A stretch of 64,000 bases of DNA, taken from an uncultured Candidatus Saccharibacteria bacterium. Its GTDB lineage: Bacteria > Patescibacteriota > Saccharimonadia > Saccharimonadales > Saccharimonadaceae. Under the pieces are notes generated by a model, which had not been told where the DNA came from, did no database searches, and worked only from the letters and a program-made list of their open reading frames with translations. The position numbers were made by a program, and so were the translations under genes. Positions 48,061 to 56,952 of the stretch are shown here, one piece after another (positions within the stretch are counted from its first letter, which is position 1; each line of letters opens with the position of its first letter). The stretch covers positions 1-64,000 of the forward strand of contig CALEXY010000019.1 in NCBI GenBank assembly GCA_937924995.1. Reading direction: 5' to 3'.

Positions 48061-49200
48061 ATGAATGCAAATAATATTCTAGACTACCTCAAGGATAATC
48101 AGAAACGGATCTCAAAAACTACTGAGATTACCGAACTGGATGAGCTGGCTTTTGCGCGAATCTCTTATTTGCCATTTCATAAAATTAAAAAGCAGCTTGA
48201 TCTAACTAAGCGAAATTTTAAAATCTCCGAAATTACCGAAGCGATGAAGAGACTAAAAACTTCCGATTTTGCTTGGCCAGATGATGAGAAACTCATTCAG
48301 CTGCTGGGAGAAAGTCCGCGCTTTCAAAATCTGAAAGTAGGTTTCTTTGCACGAAAAAACAATAAACAGCTTGAAAAACAATTTTCGGCAGTAACAATTC
48401 AAATTAATTTTTTCACCATGTACGTTTCATTCTTCGGTACGGACGGTACACTGTTTGGCTGGAAAGAAGATTTTAATATGTCGTTTTTGCCAGAGATTCC
48501 AGCCCAAAAAGAAGCACTGAACTATCTAAACCAGATTTCGCGTCGCTATTTTTATAAAAATTTTTACCTTGGTGGACATTCGAAAGGTGGCAATTTGTCA
48601 ATCTACTGCGCAATCATGGCCTCTGATCGACTTCAAAAAAGGATTATTAAAGTTTTAAATTACGATGGACCGGGCCTCAGAGAAGAGCTACTCAGTAAAG
48701 ATGCGGGGACGATTAAGGTTTTATCGAAAATCGTGAGCTATATTCCAGAAGGTTCGGTGATTGGTCGACTTTTAACTCACAAAGAGAAGGTGGTAGTAGT
48801 TAGAAGTAAGGCAAAGAATCTCTATCAACATGATATTTATACTTGGGAAATTAAGGGGGAGAATTTTCTTCGCGCAAAAAATAGCAAATTAAGCGACATT
48901 CTAAACAAGACGGTGGATGATTTCCTTGCCTCTGCTTCGCCGGAAGAATTGCGGTTTTTTATGGATGGGATTTTTGAGGTTTTCGAGAAGTCGGATGTGG
49001 AGGAGCCAGTAAGCTTGATGCGAAATTGGCAAAAATATGCGCCAAAACTCATGAAAAATTATCGTGAGCTCCCGAAGGAGCGCCGAGAAAAGATTAATGA
49101 AGTTTGGCTACTTTTCGGCAATTCCCTGGTAAAGAATTATTTTGCGGAAAATGAAATTTTGAAGAAAGCTCGTCAAATTCTGGGAGGAAAAAATGCCTAG
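48061..49200 (+). CDS. DUF2974 (Mbeg1-like) alpha/beta-hydrolase-fold protein
   Basis: 379 residues, cytosolic. The FFGTDGTLFGWKEDFNMSF stretch (about 124-142) and the lipase-type elbow GGHSKGGNLSIY (about 176-187, nucleophile Ser179) are typical of DUF2974, a lipase-like family of uncertain substrate. AT-rich promoter sequence with -10-like boxes (TAATAT, 7 bases before the ATG) and no ribosome site suggests leaderless translation. The 3' end overlaps the next gene by 8 bases. Confidence 0.85.
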   Translation: MNANNILDYLKDNQKRISKTTEITELDELAFARISYLPFHKIKKQLDLTKRNFKISEITEAMKRLKTSDFAWPDDEKLIQLLGESPRFQNLKVGFFARKNNKQLEKQFSAVTIQINFFTMYVSFFGTDGTLFGWKEDFNMSFLPEIPAQKEALNYLNQISRRYFYKNFYLGGHSKGGNLSIYCAIMASDRLQKRIIKVLNYDGPGLREELLSKDAGTIKVLSKIVSYIPEGSVIGRLLTHKEKVVVVRSKAKNLYQHDIYTWEIKGENFLRAKNSKLSDILNKTVDDFLASASPEELRFFMDGIFEVFEKSDVEEPVSLMRNWQKYAPKLMKNYRELPKERREKINEVWLLFGNSLVKNYFAENEILKKARQILGGKNA

Positions 49201-49819
49201 CCGTAATCACCTACTGGACCAACATTTTCTCAAAAACGTCCGACTTGCGCTCATGCTAATCGGACACAGTAATTTAAAACGCCGCGACACGGTGGTAGAG
49301 ATTGGTGCGGGAAGTGGCGTGATCACCACGGCACTGGCGAAAAAATGTGGGTTAGTTTACGCTATCGAAAAGGATCCGAAGACTTTCAAGAAATTAAAAA
49401 ATAACTTGAAGGAACAAAATCTCGAGAACGTGAAGCTAGTGTGCGGAGATTTTCGAGAAGTAAATTTCGATTTCACAAATTATAAAGTCTTTTCTAATCC
49501 ACCTTTTTCCCTATCGGCGGAAGTTTTTTATAAACTACTAAATCTCGAGAATCAAAACGGCCAGATTATTGAAAAAGGCTTAAAAAATCCACCGAAAGCC
49601 ATTTACTTGATTTTACAAAAACAATTGGCCTTAAAATTAATCCTCTCTGACCGTCATTACACGAGCCAGCTGGGATACATATTAAATAAATATTACACGA
49701 CAAAAATTCGCTACCCACTGAGACCAACAGATTTCACGCCACCGCCGAAGGTGCCAATTGTGTTATTCGAAGCTAAAATCAGGCCAGAATATGAAGCGGA
49801 GTTTTTTGGCGAAAAATAG
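49193..49819 (+). CDS. rRNA adenine N6-methyltransferase (Erm/KsgA type)
   Basis: 208 residues. HLLDQHFLKN at the start, SAM motif VVEIGAGSGVITTAL (about 36-50), AIEKDP, and the catalytic motif SNPPFSLSAE near 103. The family dimethylates adenines in rRNA; KsgA acts on 16S helix 45 and Erm on 23S A2058. The FSNPPF form and the short length (about 208 against 240-270) leave open which, so no gene symbol is given. GGAGG seven bases before the ATG is its ribosome site, inside the end of the DUF2974 gene. Confidence 0.85.
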   Translation: MPSRNHLLDQHFLKNVRLALMLIGHSNLKRRDTVVEIGAGSGVITTALAKKCGLVYAIEKDPKTFKKLKNNLKEQNLENVKLVCGDFREVNFDFTNYKVFSNPPFSLSAEVFYKLLNLENQNGQIIEKGLKNPPKAIYLILQKQLALKLILSDRHYTSQLGYILNKYYTTKIRYPLRPTDFTPPPKVPIVLFEAKIRPEYEAEFFGEK

Positions 49820-49898
49820 ACCAGGCAGTATTAGACCGACAAATCTTGGTGGGCAATTGAATATATAACAAAAGATAGCTTAGTAAATACCGTCACAT

Positions 49899-49924
49899 AA
49901 AAAGAGACCCGAAGGCCTCTTTTT
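49899..49924. terminator. Bidirectional terminator between the methyltransferase gene and glyS
   Basis: AAAAAGAG-a-CC with GG-c-CTCTTTTT around a CGAA loop. Confidence 0.8.
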
Positions 49925-49942
49925 ATTTTACCTCTTTTTATT

Positions 49943-51280
49943 TTAGAGTTCTGAGATTTTGACGCGAGTTTGAGCCATAGTGTCGCGATCGCGAACGGTC
50001 ACAGTGTCGTCTTCAAGAGTATCAAAGTCGATAACCACACATTTTGGCGTACCAATTTCATCTTGCTTGTGATAACGCTTACCGATATTGCCAGAATCAT
50101 CCCAAGTGACATTGCCATATTTTTGGCGAAGTTCGGTATAGACGGCCTTAGCTTTTTCCACTAATTCTGGCTTGTTTTTAAGAAGAGGCGAAACGCAGAA
50201 ACGGTATGGCGCAAGATGTTCTGGAAGTTGCAAGACGATGCGCTTTTCACCATTAGTTTCATCCTCATGATAAGCACTCGAAAGTACGGCCATAATCAAA
50301 CGCTCGACACCGAAAGATGGCTCGATGACGTGAGGTACAAATGTTTCACCAGTGCGCTTGTCACGGTAAACCATACTCTTCTTCGACTCACGCTCGATAT
50401 TACCAAGGTCGAAGTCGGTACGATAGGCAATACCCATCAATTCTTCGCAACCGATTGGATAGTCAAATTCAAGGTCGATAGTGCGCTTAGAATAATGTGC
50501 ACGATCAGCAGCCGGGACGTCGTATTCATGAATCTTATCAGCTGGAAGATTAACGACATTCTCCAGGAAGTCATGCACATCGGCGAGAAGTTCATCAAAG
50601 ACACGTTCCCAATCTTTAGGATTAACGAAATATTCAATTTCCATCTGTTCGAGTTCACGACAGCGGAAGATAAAATCACGTGGCGAAATTTCATTACGGA
50701 AGGCTTTACCCTGTTGAGCTAAACCGAATGGCATATCTGGATAAATCGTATCGACCACGTTCTTGTAATTCGTGAAGATACCTTGAGCGGTCTCTGGGCG
50801 AAGATAAGCGATGGAACTATTGTCAGCTACTGCGCCGACGTGAGTCTGGAACATCATGTTAAATGGTTTGACTTCACCCCATTCAATCTTGCCACAAGTA
50901 GGACATTTAATACCGGCCTTGATAAGTTCTTCACCGGTGATTTCGGTGGAAAGATCATGACCTTCAGCGGTCTTAGCTAACTTATCGGCACGAAAACGAC
51001 CATGACAAGATTTACATTCAACCAAAGGATCCGAAAAAGTGGCGGCGTGACCAGAGGCGACCCAGGTGCGTGGATTCATGATGATAGCAGCATCGACGCC
51101 ATACATATCATTACGATTTTCCACCCAATATTGCCACCAAAGATCTTTGAGTTTTTTCTTTAAACTAACGCCGAGTGGGCCAAAATCCCAAGTACCAGCC
51201 ATACCGCCGTAGACATCGGAGCCTTGAAAAATAAATCCTCTACGTTTACATAAGCTGACAATATCTTCTAATTTTGCCAT
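49943..51280 (-). CDS. glyS: Glycyl-tRNA synthetase, alpha2 type
   Basis: 445 residues, a class II enzyme of the single-chain dimeric kind. GYxxx-like start (RRGFIFQGSDVYGGMAGTWDFGPLG), MFQTHVG and LRPETAQGIF, FRNEISPRDFIFRCRELEQMEIEYF, and the C-terminal anticodon domain with RYHKQDEIGTPKCV. It charges tRNA-Gly, present at 44758. I chose ATG 51280 because AGGAGT lies 5 bases upstream; the frame two codons longer starts with GTG. Two CxxC pairs (CKSC, CPTC) could bind zinc. Confidence 0.97.
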   Translation of the reverse strand: MAKLEDIVSLCKRRGFIFQGSDVYGGMAGTWDFGPLGVSLKKKLKDLWWQYWVENRNDMYGVDAAIIMNPRTWVASGHAATFSDPLVECKSCHGRFRADKLAKTAEGHDLSTEITGEELIKAGIKCPTCGKIEWGEVKPFNMMFQTHVGAVADNSSIAYLRPETAQGIFTNYKNVVDTIYPDMPFGLAQQGKAFRNEISPRDFIFRCRELEQMEIEYFVNPKDWERVFDELLADVHDFLENVVNLPADKIHEYDVPAADRAHYSKRTIDLEFDYPIGCEELMGIAYRTDFDLGNIERESKKSMVYRDKRTGETFVPHVIEPSFGVERLIMAVLSSAYHEDETNGEKRIVLQLPEHLAPYRFCVSPLLKNKPELVEKAKAVYTELRQKYGNVTWDDSGNIGKRYHKQDEIGTPKCVVIDFDTLEDDTVTVRDRDTMAQTRVKISEL

Positions 51281-51305
51281 AAACACTCCTGGTTAGTTTT
51301 TCTTT

Positions 51306-51314
51306 ATTATACCA
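51306..51314 (-). promoter_or_regulatory. Extended -10 promoter of glyS
   Basis: TGG-TATAAT on the minus strand, 25 bases before the ATG; the leader carries a ribosome site. Confidence 0.6.
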
Positions 51315-51341
51315 CAAAATTAGAGCGGTGACCTCTGGTAG

Positions 51342-52043
51342 TTAAAACATTTCACAAAGAGTGCGCAGAATAATATTTAATGCACTGAGATGGGTGTGGA
51401 TGTTTTTAATTTTCAAAATAGAGGTAATTGGCATTGAGGTCATGAGGCGAAGAATTTTAATAGTATCAGCGTTAAATTCACCAACGTCAGTTGTCACTGG
51501 AATAAAGCATCGGTCAAAGCTATGCCAGTCATATATACAATCAAGCGTCAGACGATCCCCATTCGAGTCAGTAGCGAGATTGATCATTTCACCAGAAATA
51601 AAAGCTAAGTTAAGATAAAAATGTGTCTCAACTAGCGGAATTTGATATTTTTCCGCCGTGTTTAGTGCCGAAAGGGCATTTTTTAGAAGCTGAAAATATT
51701 CCTTGGAATCAGCGTCGTTAGTTAGACGATTAATGACTTTAAGGAAATTCGAAGCAATAGTCAGGGTGTCAAGATCGGTAATGATATTTTGGTAAAACTT
51801 CAGCATGGTAGCGGAGGTTAAAATCGCGAGGCCACCAGAATCAGTGTTTTGTGATTTAAAATGTAGCACTACGTCAGAAACGGTGAAAGGTTCAATGCTG
51901 CCTGCCAACTTGGAGCGCTCTTTGCGAACACCACGCGCGATTGCCGAAAAGCGACCCTCAGGAGTCAGCAGCGTGAGGATGCGATCGGACTCCTGATATT
52001 TAACACGCGAAAGTACAATCGCCTCAGTGCGCAGATCAGGCAT
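51342..52043 (-). CDS. recO: DNA repair protein RecO
   Basis: 233 residues. The N-terminal OB fold with EAIVLSRVKYQESDRILTLL and GRFSAIARGVRK is followed by a helical C-terminal domain. The CxxC zinc site of some RecO proteins is absent. RecO helps load RecA at gaps. I chose ATG 52043 because AAGGAGGGG lies just upstream; 16 extra residues in the longer frame overlap the regulator gene. It overlaps the response regulator by 8 bases, an unusual partner for a repair gene. Confidence 0.88.
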   Translation of the reverse strand: MPDLRTEAIVLSRVKYQESDRILTLLTPEGRFSAIARGVRKERSKLAGSIEPFTVSDVVLHFKSQNTDSGGLAILTSATMLKFYQNIITDLDTLTIASNFLKVINRLTNDADSKEYFQLLKNALSALNTAEKYQIPLVETHFYLNLAFISGEMINLATDSNGDRLTLDCIYDWHSFDRCFIPVTTDVGEFNADTIKILRLMTSMPITSILKIKNIHTHLSALNIILRTLCEMF

Positions 52044-52614
52044 GATTCCCCTCCTTGGCTTGAAGGGTGCGGCCTGGAATTGATTCTTCATTGGAAGCTT
52101 CGGTGGTTTCTAGATGATTAGCTAATGAGGTTTTCGTGGCTGGAGATAGAATGTCTTTGATCTTTGTCACAAAATCCGCTGGCGTAAAAGTTTCCTTATT
52201 CAGAATCGCGCGGACATTGTAAGCCTGCAGGGACATTTGACCGAGGTTTAATGAAGAAATCAAAAGTACCGGAATTTGACTGGTTTCTGGATACGATAGG
52301 AGCTCGTTTAATAAAGTGAAGCCGTCTGGACCGGTGAGTAAAATATCCAAAATAATTAAGGATGGCAGATCTTCCTCGCGAAGTTCCGAAAAGGCCGCAT
52401 TGGCTTCAATCGCATTATAGAAAATCTGCAGCGGAATTTCTGGAAAATTGCGCACTAAATGCTTCTGATAAATTTCCGCAAAATCCGGGTCATCTTCAAT
52501 AATAAAAATCGGGCGCACAATTTCTAATGGCGAGACCTCCGATGGCGAAATTTCCAGAGGCGAAATTTCCGATGGTGAGACTATGGATAATGATTTTTTA
52601 GATTGCTGGCTCAT
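52036..52614 (-). CDS. Response regulator receiver with short N-terminal repeats
   Basis: 192 residues. An N-terminal Ser/Pro/Glu repeat (PSEISPLEI units, about residues 13-31, from 24-base DNA repeats near 52526-52585) is followed by a receiver domain (about 34-155) with IIEDDPD acidic pocket, phosphoacceptor Asp in LIILDILLTG near residue 88, and a short Thr/Glu tail. There is no DNA-binding domain. I chose ATG 52614 because GGAG lies five bases upstream. It is cotranscribed with the kinase upstream and recO downstream. Confidence 0.87.
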   Translation of the reverse strand: MSQQSKKSLSIVSPSEISPLEISPSEVSPLEIVRPIFIIEDDPDFAEIYQKHLVRNFPEIPLQIFYNAIEANAAFSELREEDLPSLIILDILLTGPDGFTLLNELLSYPETSQIPVLLISSLNLGQMSLQAYNVRAILNKETFTPADFVTKIKDILSPATKTSLANHLETTEASNEESIPGRTLQAKEGNHA

Positions 52615-52621
52615 TTTTCTC

Positions 52622-53317
52622 CTAATCAAACATCGGTAAAATTGCCTGATGTGAAACTGGCAATATTACCTGGAAGCTGGTACCGTCACGGTGGCGCACG
52701 GCGGAAACTTCCGCATTTAAATATTTGGCGAATTTCGAAGCAATATAGAGGCCTAACCCAGAGCTTCCGGGACGCATTGAAATGCTAGTGGGAGCGGTGA
52801 GGCCAGCCTTGATTTGACGCCAAACTGCGGTAGGAAGACTCGGTCCGAAATCCCTAACATCGACCACAATCTTGTCTTTTTTGTCAGAAATAATTAAGCA
52901 AGATTCGGTTTCGACCGTGGAATAGTACATCGCATTGGCACAAAAATTATAAATCACGCTAAAAATCAAATCGTAATTACCAATTACTAGACGAGCTTTG
53001 TTACGGTATTCAAAACGGAGCTTGCGTTGATTAAGGGCGAAGAGTTGTTCAAGCTCAGAAATTACATCATCACAGACGGCACGAATGGAAACTGGCTCTA
53101 AAGTAAACAAACCTTCTTCCAGTCGGGCGATTTTAGTGAGGTCGTTAACCTGACGCATGGCGCGTTCGGAAATGCGAATAATTTTATTGCGAGATTTTTC
53201 AAGTTCGGCAGTACTATCCTTTTGAAAATCCATCGCGAGGGCCATTTGACGCATAAGAGTGAGGGGACTTTTTAAGTCATGCGCAACCACGAAAATACCA
53301 TTTACCTCACTATTCAT
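52622..53317 (-). CDS. Minimal cytosolic histidine kinase
   Basis: 231 residues, with only HisKA and HATPase parts and no sensor or membrane segment. The H box VVAHDLKSPLTLMRQ (His13) lies at the very start, the N box FCANAMYY near 128 is degenerate, and the G2 box is GSSGLGLYIASKFAKYL. It probably takes its signal from a partner protein and phosphorylates the adjacent regulator. The ATG is exactly 6 bases after TGC-TATAAT, so a leaderless mRNA is predicted. Confidence 0.88.
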   Translation of the reverse strand: MNSEVNGIFVVAHDLKSPLTLMRQMALAMDFQKDSTAELEKSRNKIIRISERAMRQVNDLTKIARLEEGLFTLEPVSIRAVCDDVISELEQLFALNQRKLRFEYRNKARLVIGNYDLIFSVIYNFCANAMYYSTVETESCLIISDKKDKIVVDVRDFGPSLPTAVWRQIKAGLTAPTSISMRPGSSGLGLYIASKFAKYLNAEVSAVRHRDGTSFQVILPVSHQAILPMFD

Positions 53318-53323
53318 AAATTA

Positions 53324-53332
53324 ATTATAGCA
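53324..53332 (-). promoter_or_regulatory. Extended -10 promoter of the kinase-regulator-recO operon
   Basis: TGC-TATAAT on the minus strand, 6 bases before the start codon. Confidence 0.65.
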
Positions 53333-53405
53333 CCAATTTTTCAGGCAAAATGCTTGAACAATCCCCCGCAAAATGGTGCGGGGGTTGCAGGTTTTTCGGA
53401 TAAAT

Positions 53406-54368
53406 TTAGCTATTAAATTTCACGGTTTTGAGAATACGATAAAAGTCATCACTGAAGACACTGGTGGAATCGGTTTGAAGCATGACAGTCTTGTCGCGAA
53501 GCTTGAAGACACAAATGATTCCCTGATATTCATTATCTAATTTACCAGTATAAACGTTGACATTATTGCCATTAACTACGGTAGTTGAAAGCGTCATATC
53601 ACCAGAACGAACTTTTTCAGCAAAATCACTAATCGCCTGGTCGAAGAGGGTACCCTTAATACTAACACGGAGTGCCATCACGGTATCATCTTGAACCACA
53701 TTGACCTGACCTGGATTCAGATAGGCAGCATAATCACCACCGCGGTTAGCACTACTTTGAACATAAAGACTCCAAGTTTTTGGATATTCAAAGCTAAGTT
53801 CACCAAGATCGGTCGGACCAGTGAAAACTTTATAAGGATATTTTTCTTTCTCTTCAAATTCAGATTCGAGCTTGGTTTGAAGTTCATTTTTAGCTTCGGC
53901 TACCGCCACATCGACCTTACCCTTCACATTAGTACTAGCGTCGTTCCATTTTACCCACATCCAAATAAAGAGCCCGATGAAAAGTACTGCAAGTAGAGAG
54001 ACTACGATAAGTCCGACGGTTTTCATAAGATCAATACGATTTTTAGCCTTGGCAATACGACTAGCTTCTTTACGTTCTTCGCCAGTCATGTCGGCATAAT
54101 TTTTGTTAAGAGGGTTAGCGGCTGGCATGCCAGGAGTGAATGGGCTCTGGTAGAGATTCTGATAAATGTCGCCAGAATTCGCAGAGGCCACTGGAGCTTC
54201 TGAAGCCACTGGATTAACCGGTGCTGTATTATTCATTGAAGAGGCTGGGTTATTCTGAATAAACGGGTTACTGCCTGAAGGGTTGTTAGCACCGAAATTA
54301 GCTGGAGTTTGACCAGAATTATTTACTTGATTCGATGCAAGAAAAGGATTGTTGTTTGAATTATCCAT
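53406..54368 (-). CDS. Single-pass membrane protein with NPF-motif cytosolic tail
   Basis: 320 residues. An Asn/Pro/Ala/Ser-rich cytosolic N-terminus (1-90) carries NPFL at residues 7-10 and NPFI at 34-37, followed by a basic helix, a membrane segment (about 115-138), a coiled stretch and an exported domain whose LSFEYPKTWSLYV recalls PsbP/DUF1795-type folds (weak). The NPFL motif also occurs in the tails of the kinase and regulator at 15-17.6 kb. The ATG is 6 bases after TAAAAT. Confidence 0.6.
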   Translation of the reverse strand: MDNSNNNPFLASNQVNNSGQTPANFGANNPSGSNPFIQNNPASSMNNTAPVNPVASEAPVASANSGDIYQNLYQSPFTPGMPAANPLNKNYADMTGEERKEASRIAKAKNRIDLMKTVGLIVVSLLAVLFIGLFIWMWVKWNDASTNVKGKVDVAVAEAKNELQTKLESEFEEKEKYPYKVFTGPTDLGELSFEYPKTWSLYVQSSANRGGDYAAYLNPGQVNVVQDDTVMALRVSIKGTLFDQAISDFAEKVRSGDMTLSTTVVNGNNVNVYTGKLDNEYQGIICVFKLRDKTVMLQTDSTSVFSDDFYRILKTVKFNS

Positions 54369-54374
54369 AATTAT

Positions 54375-54380
54375 ATTTTA
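54375..54380 (-). promoter_or_regulatory. -10 box of the 54368-53406 gene
   Basis: TAAAAT on the minus strand with a 6-base gap to the ATG; TAG rather than TGn precedes it. Confidence 0.45.
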
Positions 54381-54439
54381 CTAGGAATTAGGTTTTTTAC
54401 AAGTTAGCTTAAGGATTTTGATGACTGATTTTAAAAGTT

Positions 54440-54637
54440 TTACTCGATGCTAAAATCTTTAGAAATAACCTCGATTTGATTCTTCAAAGTTTCGAGCTCT
54501 TTTTCGATATCCTTAGCCAACTCGGCGGCTTCTTGGTATTTCTTGGCAGCGTCTTCGAGCTTAAAATCATCGCCATAGAACCATTCGAGATTTTGGTTAA
54601 GTTGTTCAATTTTAGCGCCAACGGATTTTTTAGTCAT
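54440..54637 (-). CDS. xseB: Exodeoxyribonuclease VII small subunit
   Basis: 65 residues forming two helices, with the family pattern KIEQLNQNLEWF...LEDAAKKYQEAAELAKDIEKEL. Several copies bind XseA to form ExoVII, which degrades single-stranded DNA from both ends. It overlaps xseA by 8 bases and has AAAGGAAA upstream. Confidence 0.88.
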   Translation of the reverse strand: MTKKSVGAKIEQLNQNLEWFYGDDFKLEDAAKKYQEAAELAKDIEKELETLKNQIEVISKDFSIE

Positions 54638-55742
54638 GAGTTTTCCTTTCTTTTGATTTAATTTGGGTGATGCGGGCGGAGATTTCAGAGTCGAGAGTTT
54701 CTAAGGAAATTTCAGAATCAATCCTTAACTCACCCTTAAGGATGGCATAGCCTTTTTTCAGAATAGTTTCGGGATTGAGGTTTTCAATGACTTTTTGGGT
54801 GGATTTTAGCTGGTTTAATTCACGAAGAATTTGATTTAGAATCTGCTGTTTAGCACGAAGAAGGTTACGCTTATTTTCGAGCTTTGGAGTATCAAAACTT
54901 CGTTCGATTTGCAACTTAGCACGAGAGAGCAGACGGTAGAGATTGGCAATTTCGAGTTTCTTGTCCTTGGATAACATTTCGGCGGTATTACTGGGTGTAG
55001 AAGCTACAATATCGGCGGCGAGATCCGCTAGCGAAGTGTCAATTTCGTGACCGATCCCGGTAATCACAGGAATTTTACTTGCCGCAATGGCGCGAACCAG
55101 TTTTTCATCATCAAAACAGGCGAGGTCTTCCTTCGAGCCACCACCACGAATAATCGCGATAATCTGCACTTTACTTTCTTGGTTAAAAAATTCCAAGGCC
55201 CGAATAACCTGATCAGCTGCACCAAGACCCTGAACTTTAGTATTGGCTACGCGAATTTCTAGACCACCCCAACGAGCATTGATAATTTTAATAAAGTCCG
55301 CATAACCGGCCGCCTGAGTAGAAGAAATCACGCCGATACGTTCGAGATTAGCTGGAATACCCCGTTTTCTGGCCGGATCAAAGAGACCTTCCTTAGTTAA
55401 TTTCGCTTTAAGTAGTTCATAGGCTTTTTTAATATTCCCCTCACCGATCAAGGCGTATTGCTTAATCGTCAAAGTGAAACGACCAGAGCGATTAAAAATT
55501 TTCGGGGTGGCCTGGACGGCAATTTTCATGCCGTTCTCGATAGGGGTGCGGAGACTCGAGGCGACCATAAAACAACTGATTACGGATTCTTGATCTTTGA
55601 GATCGAAGAAAATCCAACGATTTTGATTGACATTAAAATTCGCCACCTCGCCATAGACTACACAATCCGGAAAAGTATAATCTAAGGCGTGGTTGGCGAC
55701 AGCAATAAAATCAGAGACGGAATATTTTGGCGATTCGGCCAT
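54630..55742 (-). CDS. xseA: Exodeoxyribonuclease VII large subunit
   Basis: 370 residues, shorter than the usual 400-450. The N-terminal OB fold (1-100, with YSVSDFI, VYGEVANFN) is followed by the catalytic region with RIGVISSTQAAGYADFI, IIRGGGSKEDLACFDDE and PVITGIGHEIDTSLADLAAD, then a coiled-coil C-terminus and a reduced end (LKKGYAIL). It forms ExoVII with XseB. It overlaps the flippase-like gene by one base (TAATG). Confidence 0.95.
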   Translation of the reverse strand: MAESPKYSVSDFIAVANHALDYTFPDCVVYGEVANFNVNQNRWIFFDLKDQESVISCFMVASSLRTPIENGMKIAVQATPKIFNRSGRFTLTIKQYALIGEGNIKKAYELLKAKLTKEGLFDPARKRGIPANLERIGVISSTQAAGYADFIKIINARWGGLEIRVANTKVQGLGAADQVIRALEFFNQESKVQIIAIIRGGGSKEDLACFDDEKLVRAIAASKIPVITGIGHEIDTSLADLAADIVASTPSNTAEMLSKDKKLEIANLYRLLSRAKLQIERSFDTPKLENKRNLLRAKQQILNQILRELNQLKSTQKVIENLNPETILKKGYAILKGELRIDSEISLETLDSEISARITQIKSKERKTHD

Positions 55743-56920
55743 TACTCCGCAGATTCCCCTTCGAAGATTTTTTGTTTCTCTTCTTTACCAATCTTGGAGA
55801 TGGCATTTTGGTAAAAACCATAGCCAGAAACGATGGTATTAAGCAAGACAATCATACGAGTGACAAGGACCGTGGTACTAGCAACCGCGAGATCACTACC
55901 AAGTACGGTCATCACGGCAACCATCGAACCTTCATAACCACCAACGCCACCAGGGGTAGGAAGAACCGCACCGACGACCGAGCCGAGAGCCTCAGCGACC
56001 ATGATTTGTGGGAAGATTTCTGGGTGACCAATAGCGATGGCGACAATTTCATAGGTGGCAATTTCGAGGAAGTTATAGAGGAAGCCCCAAAGCACTGGAC
56101 CAACCAAAATCTTTTTATCACGCTTCGCGGTAAGGAAGTCTTCATGAAGATCCAAGAAGTATTTTTGAACTTTCTTGGTTTCGATAACTTGTTTTTTCTT
56201 GCCAAAAGTAAAGATACGAACGGCGCCATTGATTAAGGCGGCTAGCTTTTTGGCGGCAAAATCGATTAACTTGCGATTTGACACAATCACGATTACCAGA
56301 ATAATACCGAGAATCACTCCGACACTCATGGCGGCAACGGCACCAACCATCCAAATGGCATTACTTGGTACATTATTCGTGACAAGCAAGAAAATAATAG
56401 CCAAAATAGTTTGTGTTTGGTTAGCGAGAATAGTAATCACATAGCGCAAGATATACATGAAGCTAACCTGACCAGCGGTGGCGCCAAACTTTTTCAAACG
56501 CCAGGTAATGTAGCCGAGGCCAGAAACACCACCAGAAGGGATAGCGTGATTCACGAAGTTTAATTCGAAGGAAATCCGCGCAAGCTGCCAGGTAGTGAGC
56601 TGATCAAAGGCCTGGGAGTCAGATTTAGTATCGACTTTCTCTGTCTTAGTATTCTTACCAGCCGAAATCCTGGTGATATTTTTTTGAGATTTAGCCTTCC
56701 CCGCCATATAAGAGAAGAAAATTTTACCAGCACTATAATACATGAAGAGCTGTTCTGGGATTAAAAGCAAAACAATCCAGAAATTAATAGAGAAGTGTGA
56801 GCCATCCATACATTGACCACCAAAAATACATTGGAAGGCCGAAACAATTTCATTACGAGCGCCATACACGACAACACCGACTAATAATAACGTGACAATA
56901 CTGAGAATCTTTTTAAACAT
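55742..56920 (-). CDS. Lysylphosphatidylglycerol synthase/flippase-type membrane protein
   Basis: 392 residues with about eight membrane helices and the family signatures FELNFVNHAIPSGGVSGLGYITWRL and AEALGSVVGAVLPTPGGVGGYEGSMVAVM. This LPG_synthase_TM/AglD-like family is thought to move or modify lipids; the catalytic domain for lysyl transfer is absent, so a flippase-like role is more likely. I chose ATG 56920 because the earlier ATG lies inside the -10 box (ATGTATAAT). Promoter and start face the methyltransferase gene across 32 bases. Confidence 0.82.
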   Translation of the reverse strand: MFKKILSIVTLLLVGVVVYGARNEIVSAFQCIFGGQCMDGSHFSINFWIVLLLIPEQLFMYYSAGKIFFSYMAGKAKSQKNITRISAGKNTKTEKVDTKSDSQAFDQLTTWQLARISFELNFVNHAIPSGGVSGLGYITWRLKKFGATAGQVSFMYILRYVITILANQTQTILAIIFLLVTNNVPSNAIWMVGAVAAMSVGVILGIILVIVIVSNRKLIDFAAKKLAALINGAVRIFTFGKKKQVIETKKVQKYFLDLHEDFLTAKRDKKILVGPVLWGFLYNFLEIATYEIVAIAIGHPEIFPQIMVAEALGSVVGAVLPTPGGVGGYEGSMVAVMTVLGSDLAVASTTVLVTRMIVLLNTIVSGYGFYQNAISKIGKEEKQKIFEGESAE

Positions 56921-56929
56921 AGCTTTTTC

Positions 56930-56946
56930 ATTATACATGATAAAAT
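56930..56946. promoter_or_regulatory. Overlapping divergent promoters of the flippase-like and Trm11-like genes
   Basis: Minus-strand TATAAT (56930-56935) is 9 bases before ATG 56920; plus-strand TGA-TAAAAT (56938-56946) is exactly 6 bases before ATG 56953. The two -10 boxes are only 5 bases apart, so both cannot be occupied at once. Confidence 0.6.
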
Positions 56947-56952
56947 AAGATT

